A stretch of DNA of 42,075 nt from Bacillus sp. JCM 19041 (lineage in GTDB: Bacteria > Bacillota > Bacilli > Bacillales > Bacillaceae_D). Location: assembly GCA_001310375.1 (NCBI GenBank), contig BAXC01000036.1, positions 1 to 42,075 of the forward strand. Reading direction: 5' to 3'. This document shows, piece by piece, positions 8,729 through 17,234 of this stretch. A program made the translations under genes and the position numbers. Numbering within the stretch: the first letter of the stretch is position 1; every line of letters begins with the position of its first letter. The notes under the pieces were generated by a model, which had not been told where the DNA came from, did not search any database, and worked only from the letters and a program-made list of their open reading frames with translations.

Positions 8729-8994
8729 CATACAAAGAAGCGGTGAGCGCGATTTATGAGATTTTGAAAACAGAGCTTCAACTAAATACACTTGAATCTT
8801 TTCATGAAGATGCTCGGTTAAATGAAGATCTTGCAATTGATTCCGTCATGATGTTGCAAGTTTTGCTACAGCTTGAAATGGAATATGGTATTGATATTCC
8901 TGATGAAAAAATTGAAAGAGAATCCTTTTTTAGTGTGCGGACATTAGCTCATTTCTTAGAGGCACAAGAACAAACGGAGCCTTCTCATGATTAA
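8725..8994 (+). CDS. asbD: aryl carrier protein AsbD
   Basis: An 89-residue acyl/aryl carrier protein. The phosphopantetheine site is the serine at residue 40 in DLAIDSVMMLQ, a DSx motif at the start of helix 2 as in all carrier proteins. The acidic helices (ELQLNTLESFHEDARLNEDL) also fit. The 3,4-dihydroxybenzoyl group is held here as a thioester between AsbC and AsbE. GTG 8725 follows GGAGGTGG, and the end overlaps asbE by 8 bases. The frame is intact. Confidence 0.9.
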   Translation: MTYKEAVSAIYEILKTELQLNTLESFHEDARLNEDLAIDSVMMLQVLLQLEMEYGIDIPDEKIERESFFSVRTLAHFLEAQEQTEPSHD

Positions 8995-9958
8995 AGTGCA
9001 CTGTTTTGTTAGTTGTGTATGTGAATTACTAAAGAAAAGAGGGGTGGATCATCGCCCATATTATTTTGGTGTATGGGATGCCGATTTTGCTATTGATGAC
9101 TCGTTTGCTTTGGCATACCACTCTGATGAGATCGATCATTCGTTTTTTAAGAATTGGTATCAGCTTTTATATGGCATTCAACTTCATGAGTGGTATGATG
9201 AGCGGAAAACAAAGGAAGCAAATATCGAAACGTTAGAATATTTGGTTGAGAATAAGGTAAGTGATCATCATGTTATGGTGATGCTTGACTTATCTCTTTT
9301 ACCAGAACGGGAAAATAAATTTCACCAAAAGCCTTTTCCCATTACGTCATGCTTGAGAAGACAAACGATCCAGAGGAATGGTTGATGTTAGATCCTGATT
9401 TTCGCTGGGAAGGGTGCTTAAAGAAAGAGCGCATACTAGATGCGGTTCGATCACCTGAGGTAGGTGGTGGCTTTTCATTTGATGGGGAACAGATTCACGT
9501 GCCAACAGCTCAAACGGTTGAAGCCTATTTTCATACATGCATGAAATTACATAAAAACCCTTTGACGGAAGCCGTCCGGTCCATTGTAGAAGCGTTTATG
9601 TATGGAAGTGAACAACATCGATTATCTGAACTAGGATCTTCACTTAAACAACTTCCTGTTTTAGCAATCCGTAAGTATGCCTATGAACATGCATTTGCTT
9701 ATTTTTGGATGGCTCTGGAATTTAGTGAGGAAGTATTCGAAGCATGGTGCGATGAAATTGAATCGCTTGAAAAAGGCTATAAAACCGTTCACTATCGTGC
9801 GATGAAATTAGCTAAGACAAAAAAAAGAAGTCGACTATCAAGCGTTATGTGCTCAGTTGGATAAACAAGATAAGCTAGAAACAGCGATAAAACATGGGTT
9901 ACAGCAATACTTTACTCAGTGGGCGCAAAAACAAAGCCAAGTCGAGCAGATTGGTTAA
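8987..9958 (+). CDS. asbE: petrobactin biosynthesis transferase AsbE (frameshifted)
   Basis: AsbE transfers the 3,4-dihydroxybenzoyl group from AsbD onto spermidine. The protein here is about 324 residues, the expected size, and is recognised mainly by position and by the DUF6005-like sequence HYFGVWDADF-type start (here PYYFGVWDADFAIDD). The frame breaks near 9347, where one C restores KPFPHYVMLEKTNDPEEW, and again in an A-run near 9820, where the tail continues KEVDYQALCAQLDKQDK to a stop at 9958. That tail frame was found by reading past the shift. Start ATG 8987 overlaps asbD. asbF begins 11 bases after the stop. Confidence 0.83.
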
Positions 9959-9969
9959 AGGAGGAAGAA

Positions 9970-10794
9970 ATGAACCTATCTATTTGTACAATTTCGTTTC
10001 GTCACGGATTACAGTCGATCGAACAAATAGCGGAATGGGCTGTGAAACGAGGGTTTGATGGGATTGAACTTTGGGGGACCCATGCTCGACATTTGGCCAG
10101 TGATCCAGAATTTAATGGGACATGGTTACGTTCTAAAGGCTTATCGGTGCCTATGTTAAGTGATTATTTGCCACTTGAGCAGAGCTGGGATGAATTAAGA
10201 GCTGCCGCAATTCGCACGTTTTCCCTTGCCAACCATTGGGAGACAAACCATGTTCGAATTTTTGCTGGTGGAAAAGGGAGCTTGCAAACATCGAATGAGG
10301 AGAGGGCTCATATTGCTGCTCAATTACATCGTTTATGTCATTTGGCTGAAGACAGAGGACTGCGAATTTTGCTGGAGACACATCCACGCACATTATGTGA
10401 CACGCTCCCTTCTACGCTGCTGCTATTGGCAGAAGTGAACCACCAAGCATTGCATGTTAATTTTGATGTTCTTCATGTATGGGAGAGCGGGGTGGACGTA
10501 AATCTTGCATTTCAGCAACTTCAACCGTTCATTCGACATGTGCATTTGAAAAACATCACTTCGCCCGCACATTTAGATGTGTTTGTGCCAGAAAATGTGT
10601 TTTCTTCGTCAGGATCTAGAAAAGGAATGACAAGTATTTTTAGAGGATGTATTGATTATAAAGCCTTTTTTGCTGCGAATGATTTAAGTGGTCTAAATGC
10701 TTCACTTGAATGGTTTGGTCCTCACCCTTTCGAAATTTTGGAGGAAGACGGAAAACAACTACTGCCTTATCGAAAACAAAAACTGTACCATTAA
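9970..10794 (+). CDS. asbF: 3-dehydroshikimate dehydratase AsbF
   Basis: A 274-residue TIM-barrel of the xylose-isomerase-like (AP endonuclease 2) superfamily. It converts 3-dehydroshikimate to 3,4-dihydroxybenzoate, the catechol of petrobactin. In the known AsbF structure the metal ligands are Glu142, Asp172, His198 and Glu253, with His144 catalytic. Here Glu136, Asp166, His192, Glu247 and His138 occur at a constant offset of six (LLETHPR, NFDVLHV, HVHLKN, LEWFG). Start ATG 9970 follows AAAGGAGGAAG; the earlier in-frame ATG 9919 lies inside asbE and lacks a ribosome site. Last gene of the operon, intact. Confidence 0.93.
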   Translation: MNLSICTISFRHGLQSIEQIAEWAVKRGFDGIELWGTHARHLASDPEFNGTWLRSKGLSVPMLSDYLPLEQSWDELRAAAIRTFSLANHWETNHVRIFAGGKGSLQTSNEERAHIAAQLHRLCHLAEDRGLRILLETHPRTLCDTLPSTLLLLAEVNHQALHVNFDVLHVWESGVDVNLAFQQLQPFIRHVHLKNITSPAHLDVFVPENVFSSSGSRKGMTSIFRGCIDYKAFFAANDLSGLNASLEWFGPHPFEILEEDGKQLLPYRKQKLYH

Positions 10795-10864
10795 GTTAAA
10801 AGGGCTGCTTAGTTACTCCATATTGTAATCAGTATTTTAATAATGAGAAAAAAATGATAATAAA

Positions 10865-11091
10865 GACGGTGAATGCCTGTATATTCCTAGAAAAGAACAG
10901 AATAAAAAGGGTGGGGAGAAACGACCGGTGCAAAAACAGTGCTGGAAGCAAGAGATAAAACCATTTATAACCAATATTTACTTGGTCAAACGATAAATGA
11001 ACTTGCACAACAGTTTTTCCTTTCACAGAAAAGTATAGAACGAATTGTTTATAAACAAAAGCGTAATACAAGCAAGGCGCCTCATTATTGA
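10865..11091 (+). pseudogene. CD3324-type small HTH protein, degenerate or frameshifted
   Basis: One frame reads DGECLYIPRKEQN. After adding one A in the A-run near 10900, the next frame continues KKGWGETTGAKTVLEARD, then TIYNQYLLGQTINELAQQFFLSQKSIERIVYK to a stop at 11091. The pattern of a YIP motif, K-W-G-E, then a short helix-turn-helix resembles the CD3324/Mor-like small proteins of Firmicutes, usually about 85-90 residues. I could not find an unbroken N-terminus or ribosome site upstream, so the 5' end is unresolved. It could be a real gene with two or three sequence errors, or a remnant. Confidence 0.45.
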
Positions 11092-11105
11092 ATGTGGCGC
11101 TTTTT
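11077..11105 (+). terminator. intrinsic terminator
   Basis: GCGCC-T-CATT, loop ATTG, AATG-T-GGCGC then TTTTT. It overlaps the end of the CD3324-like frame and precedes the GNAT gene. Confidence 0.78.
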
Positions 11106-11204
11106 CCTCGTAAATACATAGGAAACATGAATGAGGCATAGGTGGTGATTTTCATCTTGTAACATAAAAGAGATATGTAGTGAAATTAAGAATCGAGGTG
11201 TTGT

Positions 11205-11770
11205 ATGAAAAAAGAATTAGTGATTGATTGCGGAGATGTTTTTTTACGACCATTTAAGCTAGACGACGCAGAGGCGATTTATCGAGTGACCGCTCAGCCA
11301 GAGGTATATGAATTCTTACCAGATTGGCGTTCAACAAAAGAACAACGAATAAAGTGGTTTAAGAGTGACGAGATACCAGACAACAATGCTTTTTAGCGCT
11401 TGTACCAAATATAATGAATGCGGGTTGTTTAAAATTAGCAGTCATTTTGAAAGAGACAGATGAATGCATCGGGTTTTGTAACACATGTGTAAAAGAAGAA
11501 TTGCCGATTCCTCATAGAGAAATTGCCTATGCAATCTCTACTGTTCATAGGAACAATGGCTACATAACAAAAGCAGTTAAAGGGTTAACTGCGTTTTTAT
11601 TTACGCAAACAAATGCAGACACTTTACAAATCGTTGCGGTAGAGCGAAATGTTGGATCAAATCGGGTGAGCATAAAAAGCGGTTTTTCGTATATAGGGAA
11701 TGTAGCTATAGACGGAGAACCGCATCGGCATTATGTGTTGAGAAAGGAAGAGTGGGAGAAGACACAGTGA
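11205..11770 (+). CDS. GNAT family N-acetyltransferase, RimJ/RimL type (frameshifted)
   Basis: The first part (VFLRPFKLDDAEAIYRVTAQPEVYEFLP) is the opening strand and helix of RimJ/RimL-like acetyltransferases. The second part continues with AYAISTVHRNNGYITKAVKGL, the acetyl-CoA binding strand and helix, and ends RVSIKSGFSYIG, the conserved C-terminal region. The frame breaks at 11391-11395, where a run of five T should be six (AFLALVPNIMN). The repaired length is about 188 residues, normal for the family. Start ATG 11205 follows GAGGTG. The acetyl acceptor is unknown. Confidence 0.78.
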
Positions 11771-11970
11771 ATGACAATGGATGAGGAGAAATGAATCTGA
11801 ACAAGAGATCTTTATAGTCATGCTATACTTTTTTCTATTAAGATGATGATACCCTTACAAAATCAGGAGTTGATTTTTCGACCTTTATAGGATTCTAGAT
11901 ATTGCAACCGGAAGATATAGTTCGTTAGCGTGGCTGTTTGTGACTTTATATTATAGAGAGAAGGGTTGTA
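11771..11970. other. intergenic region with no gene recognised
   Basis: The stretch holds a weak TATACT-type -10 near 11823 and an 8-codon open frame after GAGGAG at 11782, which I do not consider supported. The hydrolase start region is preceded by AGAGAGAAGGG. Confidence 0.3.
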
Positions 11971-12792
11971 TTGTCATATTGCAAGGTGCATCAAGCAAAT
12001 ATTTATTATGAAGATATTGGAGAAGGGATTCCTATCTTATTTATACATGGGTATTCTCCTGATCATCGCTTAATGAGTGGCTGTATGGAACCAATCTTTA
12101 AGGGGAATGAAGGCTGGAGAAGGATTTATATTGACCTTCCTGGAATGGGATTAACAACAGAATACGATGAAATAAGCTCTTCTGATGGTATGTTAAATGC
12201 TGTGATTGAGTTTATTCAGACCCTCCTTCCCAATCAAGCTTTTGTTATTGCGGGAGAATCATATGGTGCATACATCGCAAGGGGGGTAATTGAGAAGCTC
12301 AACCTTCAAATTCTTGGGGCAATCTTTATTTGTCCGGTTATCATTCCACTTATTGAAAACAGGAAGATGGAAGTGCATAGAGTCATAAAACAGGACAATG
12401 ACTTTATTCAAACATTATCAAATAAAGAACGAGCGAATTTCCAGAGTAATCAAGTAATCCTTGATGAATACAATTGGTTGCGATATAAGCAAGAAATTGT
12501 AGCCGGCGTTGAACTGGCTGACGAGCCGTTTTTAGATAAGGTGGAGAAGCAGTACAGTTTCTCATTTGAAGTGGATAAAACGAATTTTGATAAGCCTTGT
12601 GCATTTCTTTTAGGTAGACAAGATGGAACAGTAGGATATAAAGACGCGCTTGATATTATGGACAAGTATCCCCGTGGAACCTTTGCCGTGTTAGACACGG
12701 CAGGACATAATTTACAAATCGAACAGCCAGACATATTTAACTCACTTGTTCGAGATTGTTTAAACCGGATCTCAACTAGTGATAAAGACTAA
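11971..12792 (+). CDS. alpha/beta hydrolase
   Basis: A 273-residue alpha/beta hydrolase. The oxyanion-hole HG motif is in LFIHGYSP (residues 23-30). The nucleophile elbow is GESYG with Ser97, the acid is Asp218 in LLGRQDGT, and the histidine is His246 in DTAGHNLQIE, so the full catalytic triad is present. There is no signal peptide, so it is cytoplasmic. The substrate is not predictable; haloperoxidase-like and proline-iminopeptidase-like members share this layout. It starts at TTG 11971 after AGAGAAGGG and ends in a strong terminator, so it is probably monocistronic. Confidence 0.85.
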   Translation: MSYCKVHQANIYYEDIGEGIPILFIHGYSPDHRLMSGCMEPIFKGNEGWRRIYIDLPGMGLTTEYDEISSSDGMLNAVIEFIQTLLPNQAFVIAGESYGAYIARGVIEKLNLQILGAIFICPVIIPLIENRKMEVHRVIKQDNDFIQTLSNKERANFQSNQVILDEYNWLRYKQEIVAGVELADEPFLDKVEKQYSFSFEVDKTNFDKPCAFLLGRQDGTVGYKDALDIMDKYPRGTFAVLDTAGHNLQIEQPDIFNSLVRDCLNRISTSDKD

Positions 12793-12804
12793 AAAGATCA
12801 CATC

Positions 12805-12838
12805 AAAGTCAACCTATATGAAGTAGGTTGACTTTTTA
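12805..12838 (+). terminator. intrinsic terminator after the hydrolase
   Basis: AAAGTCAACCTA, a 7-base loop, TAGGTTGACTTT: a perfect 12-bp stem with T-tail. Confidence 0.9.
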
Positions 12839-12856
12839 TCGTGTGAAATAAATTGA

Positions 12857-12885
12857 TTGAAATACTGTTTTTCGTATCGTATAAT
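12857..12885 (+). promoter_or_regulatory. sigma-A promoter of the marR-like gene
   Basis: TTGAAA (12857-12862), a 17-bp spacer, TATAAT (12880-12885). A small palindrome TTACGACGTAA (12902-12912) lies just downstream and could be the regulator's own operator. Confidence 0.72.
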
Positions 12886-12927
12886 CCGATTATATCGTCA
12901 GTTACGACGTAATGAAAAGGAGTGACT

Positions 12928-13356
12928 ATGTTAAATAATGTTTCTAATTTAAATCATTTATGGACAGATATTTATTATTTGTTGCGGTATAAGCATAATG
13001 AAAAAGTGACTCATATTGGGGTAAGGATTATGCAGATTATCGAGAAAGAAAGAGAAGTGGGCATTCAAGATATTGCGAAAGTAATGGATATATCACCTAA
13101 TACGGCGTCAGAACATGTGAAGCGTTTAACTGAAAAGGAATACGTTTATAAGACGCGTAGTGGTGAGGATGAACGAAAAGTGATTGTGAAACTAACGGAC
13201 GTTGGTGCAGATGTTTTACATCGAAACTCAAGTTTGGATGAAGACAAGCTTACCGAAATCTTTGAACAAGCATCAACTAAAGAGCAGGAATCCATTATTC
13301 AATCATTCAAATTACTAAAGGAGTTAGCCCAAAGGAATGTGAAACAAATTGATTAG
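12928..13356 (+). CDS. MarR family transcriptional regulator
   Basis: About 142 residues from ATG 12928. The in-frame GTG at 12922 overlaps the ribosome site AAAAGGAG and is rejected. The winged helix is clear: VGIQDIAKVMDISPNTASEHVKRLTEKEYV is the HTH, and TRSGEDERKVIVKLTDVGADVL is the beta-wing with the family's D-x-R motif. Flanking helices form the dimer interface. The following GNAT gene starts 10 bases later, so the pair is likely co-transcribed from the TTGAAA/TATAAT promoter. The ligand is unknown. Confidence 0.88.
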   Translation: MLNNVSNLNHLWTDIYYLLRYKHNEKVTHIGVRIMQIIEKEREVGIQDIAKVMDISPNTASEHVKRLTEKEYVYKTRSGEDERKVIVKLTDVGADVLHRNSSLDEDKLTEIFEQASTKEQESIIQSFKLLKELAQRNVKQID

Positions 13357-13366
13357 GAGTGGGGAA

Positions 13367-13813
13367 ATGAAATTCCGGAAAGCAACGACAAAAGACATCG
13401 ATGTTTTAATCAATTTACGGAAAAAGCAGCTTATTGACGAAGGGATCGAGGCAGATATTGAAATTGATCAAGAGCTTCGTCAGTTCTTTGAAGACACATT
13501 GAAAGACCGTTCACTTGTTCAATTACTAGTAGAAGATAATGAGCGGATCATTGCATGTGGTGCTGTTGTTTTTTATCAGTTCCCACCAACTTACACGAAC
13601 AAAAGCGGAAGAAAGGCCTATATTACAAATATGTATACGGATAAAGAACACCGAGGGAAAGGGATTGCGACAAAATTACTTTCGATACTCGTGGAAGAAA
13701 CACGTCAAATCGGCATTTCGAAAATATGGCTCGGTGCTTCTATATTAGGAAGACCTGTTTACAAGAAGTTTGGTTTTACTGAAATAGATGAATGGTTGGA
13801 GTTAACGGTTTAA
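13367..13813 (+). CDS. GNAT family N-acetyltransferase
   Basis: A complete 148-residue GNAT protein. It opens KFRKATTKDIDVLINLRKKQL. The central strand is ACGAVVFYQFPP and the acetyl-CoA loop is YTDKEHRGKGIATKLL, the R-G-K-G-I-A version of motif A. It ends RPVYKKFGFTEID. Start ATG 13367 follows TAGGAGTGGGG; the ATT/ATG-rich frame further upstream overlaps the marR-like stop and is not needed. It lies in an apparent operon with the MarR regulator, so it may acetylate the compound that the regulator senses. That link is inference. Confidence 0.85.
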   Translation: MKFRKATTKDIDVLINLRKKQLIDEGIEADIEIDQELRQFFEDTLKDRSLVQLLVEDNERIIACGAVVFYQFPPTYTNKSGRKAYITNMYTDKEHRGKGIATKLLSILVEETRQIGISKIWLGASILGRPVYKKFGFTEIDEWLELTV

Positions 13814-13854
13814 AGAATGAAAATCCACAGCGTCATGTGAAAGGACGTACGTAA

Positions 13855-14538
13855 ATGATTGGGACAATTGTAAACGTCTTTACAATTATCATTGGTAGTA
13901 TGATTGGACATTTTTTTAAGAAAGGATTAAAAGATTCATATCATGAGATATTGATGCAGGCGATGGGACTTGCTGTTGTTGGATTAGGAGTTAGTTCAAT
14001 TGCGGTACATCTTCCCACAAGTAATTATCCAGTTCTATTTATTATTAGTTTGGCAGTTGGTGGCTTGATTGGTGAATCAATTCGATTTGAAGAACGTTTT
14101 AATCGAGCACTTTCTGTATTGTTGAAAGGCAATATAAATGAAGGGTTAACAACGGCAATCTTGTTGTTTTGTGTAGGAACATTATCAATCGTGGGTCCAA
14201 TTGAGGCTGCCTTAAACAATAATTATACGTATTTGTATTCGAATGCAATTTTAGATGGATTTACATCAATCGTTCTAGCTTCGACGTTTGGAATTAGTAT
14301 TGCTTTTTCTGCAATCGTTTTACTCGTTTGGCAGGGGAGCATTTATGCCTTAGCATCGTTGGCTTCCGTAGCAATAACACCAGAGATTTTGACAGAGATT
14401 TCAATAATCGGAGGAGTCCTTATTTTAAGCACAGGTTTAAGCATTCTCGGTTTGAAGAAATTCAAAACGATGAACTTGTTGCCTGCAATGATTATTCCAG
14501 TTGTTTTCTTTACAGCAAAATCCATTTTTGGTTTTTAA
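13855..14538 (+). CDS. DUF554 family membrane protein (YqgA-like)
   Basis: A 227-residue integral membrane protein with six or seven hydrophobic helices. The opening GTIVNVFTIIIGSMIG-HFFKKGL and the conserved LFCVGTLSIVGPIEAAL are hallmarks of DUF554. A later segment DGFTSIVLASTFGISIAFSA also matches. Family members look transporter-like, but no substrate is established. Start ATG 13855 follows AAAGGAC. It ends facing a reverse-strand deacetylase, with a shared terminator. Confidence 0.85.
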   Translation: MIGTIVNVFTIIIGSMIGHFFKKGLKDSYHEILMQAMGLAVVGLGVSSIAVHLPTSNYPVLFIISLAVGGLIGESIRFEERFNRALSVLLKGNINEGLTTAILLFCVGTLSIVGPIEAALNNNYTYLYSNAILDGFTSIVLASTFGISIAFSAIVLLVWQGSIYALASLASVAITPEILTEISIIGGVLILSTGLSILGLKKFKTMNLLPAMIIPVVFFTAKSIFGF

Positions 14539-14543
14539 ATATA

Positions 14544-14580
14544 AAACACATCCTTAGCCCATGGTTACGGTGTGTTTTTT
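14544..14580. terminator. terminator between convergent genes
   Basis: AAACACA-T-CC pairs with GG-TGTGTTT around a TAGCC/GGTTA inner stem and is followed by TTTTTT on the plus strand. It overlaps the last codons of the reverse-strand deacetylase. Confidence 0.65.
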
Positions 14581-15339
14581 AGCTCGTTTTCTTCAAAAGT
14601 TGTAAGGTAATCTTCAATGGTGTAAGGCTCGTGACCAGTTAATTCAGATAGCGTTAAAAATGTATAGCCTTGTTTTTGAAGGGTGGTATAATCTCTTTTA
14701 CAGCTTCGACCGTTTCCGATCGGTCGCCACCACCATCGTGCAAAAGAATAACGTCCCCAGGTTGGATATTGTCTAACACATGTGACACGATTTGTTTTTT
14801 ACTACGGTTATCCCAGTCCCGAGGTCTTGATGCCAAGACCAAAGCGATATTTTATGTTCTTTTTCAAGAGCGGCATTAATGATGTCGTCATTGTAATATC
14901 CACCCACAGGTCTAAAAAATAATGGCTTAATACCAAACATATCCATTAAAAGAGTGTCCGTTTGCTCGATTTCTTGCGATAAACTTGTTTTGCTCACTTG
15001 TTCATTATAATGGTGTGTGAATGTGTGATTTCCGATTTCATGATTTTCAAACAAGATTCGTCTCACAATATCGGGGTGTTCTTGTACGTCTTCACCAACG
15101 ACAAAAAAAGTTGCCTGCACATCATATTCATCTAATACATTTAATAACGTTTGTGTATTTGAACGGTGGGGTCCATCGTCAAATGTTAACGCAACAACTT
15201 TATCGTCGGTCTCGATATCCCATATCACATTCCCCGTTTTCTCATATTCAGAACGGTCTCTTATTACTGCTTGTGAGATATCACTTATAAGTAAAAGAAC
15301 CAATAATTGTATAATGATATTTAAGTAAAACGTTTTCAA
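14565..15339 (-). CDS. polysaccharide deacetylase (NodB domain), secreted or membrane-anchored (frameshifted)
   Basis: An N-terminal hydrophobic signal or anchor (about residues 3-24) is followed by a NodB domain. Motif 1 is ALTFDDGPHRSNT, with the catalytic Asp and metal Asp. Motif 2 is HEIGNHTFTHH, with the metal histidines. Motif 3 is FFRPVGGYYNDD, motif 4 is WSWHQDP-RDW and motif 5 is ILLHDGGGDRSETVEA. The frame breaks twice; one C at 14825 and one C at 14690 restore it, and the tail then reads LQKQGYTFLTLSELTGHEPYT to a stop at 14565. Total length fits exactly two lost bases (about 258 residues). Probable substrate: N-acetylated cell-wall polymer. Confidence 0.87.
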
Positions 15340-15688
15340 GCAATCATCCCCTTATGTAAAGTTCATTAAAGGTATTATTTGCTAATGATTGAGTTTTTAT
15401 GTAGGTCGATCTACGTTCACTTTTGTTCTATCACCTAAAAAATCAGTTTCTTTTTGGTGCAAAATCTATTCAGATCTCCCAAGCATCAAAAATATAGGCT
15501 TGGCTGTTTGTTAGGTCAGTTCATTCGTCTTACGAAATAATGTCAAGAAACTTGCCGAATTATCTGGTAAATAGACAGCTTTTTATGATATTGTATGAAA
15601 ATATAATCAAATTTATATTGTATGTATGGGGGCGGTGCAAACAGAAAAACGTGAAAAATGACTAATTACGCTTAGGAGTGATAAGAGA
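15340..15688. other. 349-bp divergent intergenic region
   Basis: Between the deacetylase and the ABC importer. It holds a hairpin CCAAGC (15479-15484) with GCTTGG (15498-15503), an A/T-rich stretch before 15640 suitable for promoters, and GGAGTG before the binding-protein start. No gene or named riboswitch was recognised. Confidence 0.4.
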
Positions 15689-17204
15689 ATGACTAAACAG
15701 TTGTATGTTATGGGTCTTGTGTTCCTTTTTACTTTAGTGGCTTGCAGCGGTGATGCGTCGGTGGAAGAGGCAGAGGAATCCAATGAAACGCTCACAATAG
15801 GCTAGATGACGATCCGCCACAATTGGATCCACACCGCTCTTCAGCCGCAGTAGATCGACAAGTATTCCAAAGTTTATACAATAAGTTATTAGATATTGAC
15901 GAAGACTTAACGATTATCCCAGAGCTTGCGAAAGAGTGGGATATTTCAGAAGACGGCCTTACATATACATTTTTTCTTGAAGAGGATGTTGTTTTTCATG
16001 ACGGTGAACCATTTAATGCAGACGCGGTTAAATATAATTTTGACCGGATGATGGATCCTGATTTCCCGTCCGCACGTATGTCGGAAGTCGGCATGATTAA
16101 ACGCGTTGAACCTGTTGACGATTATGTCGTAGAGATTGAACTTGAAGAAGTCTATTCGCCCTTCTTGTCTGTGTTGACGGACCGCGCCGGTATGATGGTC
16201 TCGCCTGCTTCCGCTGAAGAATTAGGGGATAATTTTCAAAACAACCGGTTGGTACGGGTCCGTTTACGTATCACTCCCGTGTTCGGGATAGCCACCTTAC
16301 ATTAAACCGGTTTGATGAGTATTGGCGGGGCGATTCAGAATTTGAACAAGTCGTTTACCGACCGTTTCCAGATGAACAAGTACGGACGATGAACCTCGTT
16401 TCTGGCAACGTCGATATTGTGAATAAAGTCGCATGGCAAGACATTAAACGCCTTCAAGATAACCCGTCCATATCACTTGAGGAAGGGGATTCCCTTGGGT
16501 TCCAAGGCATTCATTTAAATAATGAAGTGGAACCATTTAGTAATCCATACATAAGGCAAGCGGTGAACGTGGCAATTGACCGCGAAGCAATTGTGAACGT
16601 CGCGTTTTATGATGGAGCTGTGCCATCGATAAGTGGTATATCTCCGGCGAGCTCTATGCATACAGCATTTGTTGATCAACCAAAAGCTAATCCTGAAAAG
16701 GCACGTGAACTGGTGAAACAATCCGGCATGGACGATGTTCGGTTCACGCTTTCCATTTCTCCTAGTCCTACAGAAGAAACAATTGCTGAAATGGTTCAGT
16801 CCATGCTTGGAGAAGTTGGTATTACGGTTGAGATTGAGATGGTCGAGTTTGGTCAGTTACTTGAACAGCTAGATATTGGAACCTTCCAAGCGATCCGAAA
16901 TGGATGGAGCGGTCGGATTGATCCCGATGGAAACTTGAAACGTTTCTTTTCGACTGATGGAACAAACAATTATATGCGTTATTCGAATGAACGTGTCGAT
17001 GAGTTATTGGAGCAAGCTAGTAGGGAGCTTGAAGTGGACGTTCGAACCAAGTTATATGAAGAAGCAAATGAAATCGCTTGGGAAGAAGCGCCTTATATAT
17101 TTCTTTACCATGAAGGTGATTTTAAGGCGATGAAAAAAGAGATCAAAGGATTCCCTCATATAGCGGATACGATGATTCGGACGGAAAAGATGTATCGAGA
17201 GTAA
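15689..17204 (+). CDS. peptide/nickel-type ABC transporter substrate-binding lipoprotein (frameshifted)
   Basis: A family 5 extracellular solute-binding protein. The signal peptide ends in a lipobox, LVAC with Cys19. The first family block follows (DPPQLDPHRSSAAVDRQVFQSLYNKLLD), then LAKEWDISEDGLTYTFFLEEDVVFHDGEPFNADAVKYN, diagnostic of Opp/Dpp/Nik binding proteins. The frame breaks near 15803 and 16250; one C at each (GLDDDPPQ, NNPVGTGPFTYH) gives 505 residues, the usual length. Start ATG 15689 follows TAGGAGTG. It heads a five-gene importer operon. Peptide, nickel-chelate or glycoside specificity cannot be chosen from the sequence. Confidence 0.88.
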
Positions 17205-17234
17205 GAAAGGATAAATCAGACAGGGGGGATACAG

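Noticed and set aside
10829..11155. 108-codon reverse-strand frame rich in Phe/Tyr/Leu
   Set aside because: No ribosome site, low-complexity hydrophobic product, and the plus strand over the same bases shows a recognisable small-protein family.
15479..15503. CCAAGC/GCTTGG hairpin as a riboswitch
   Set aside because: Only a 6-bp stem, with no conserved core of any riboswitch class that I could recognise and no T-tract.
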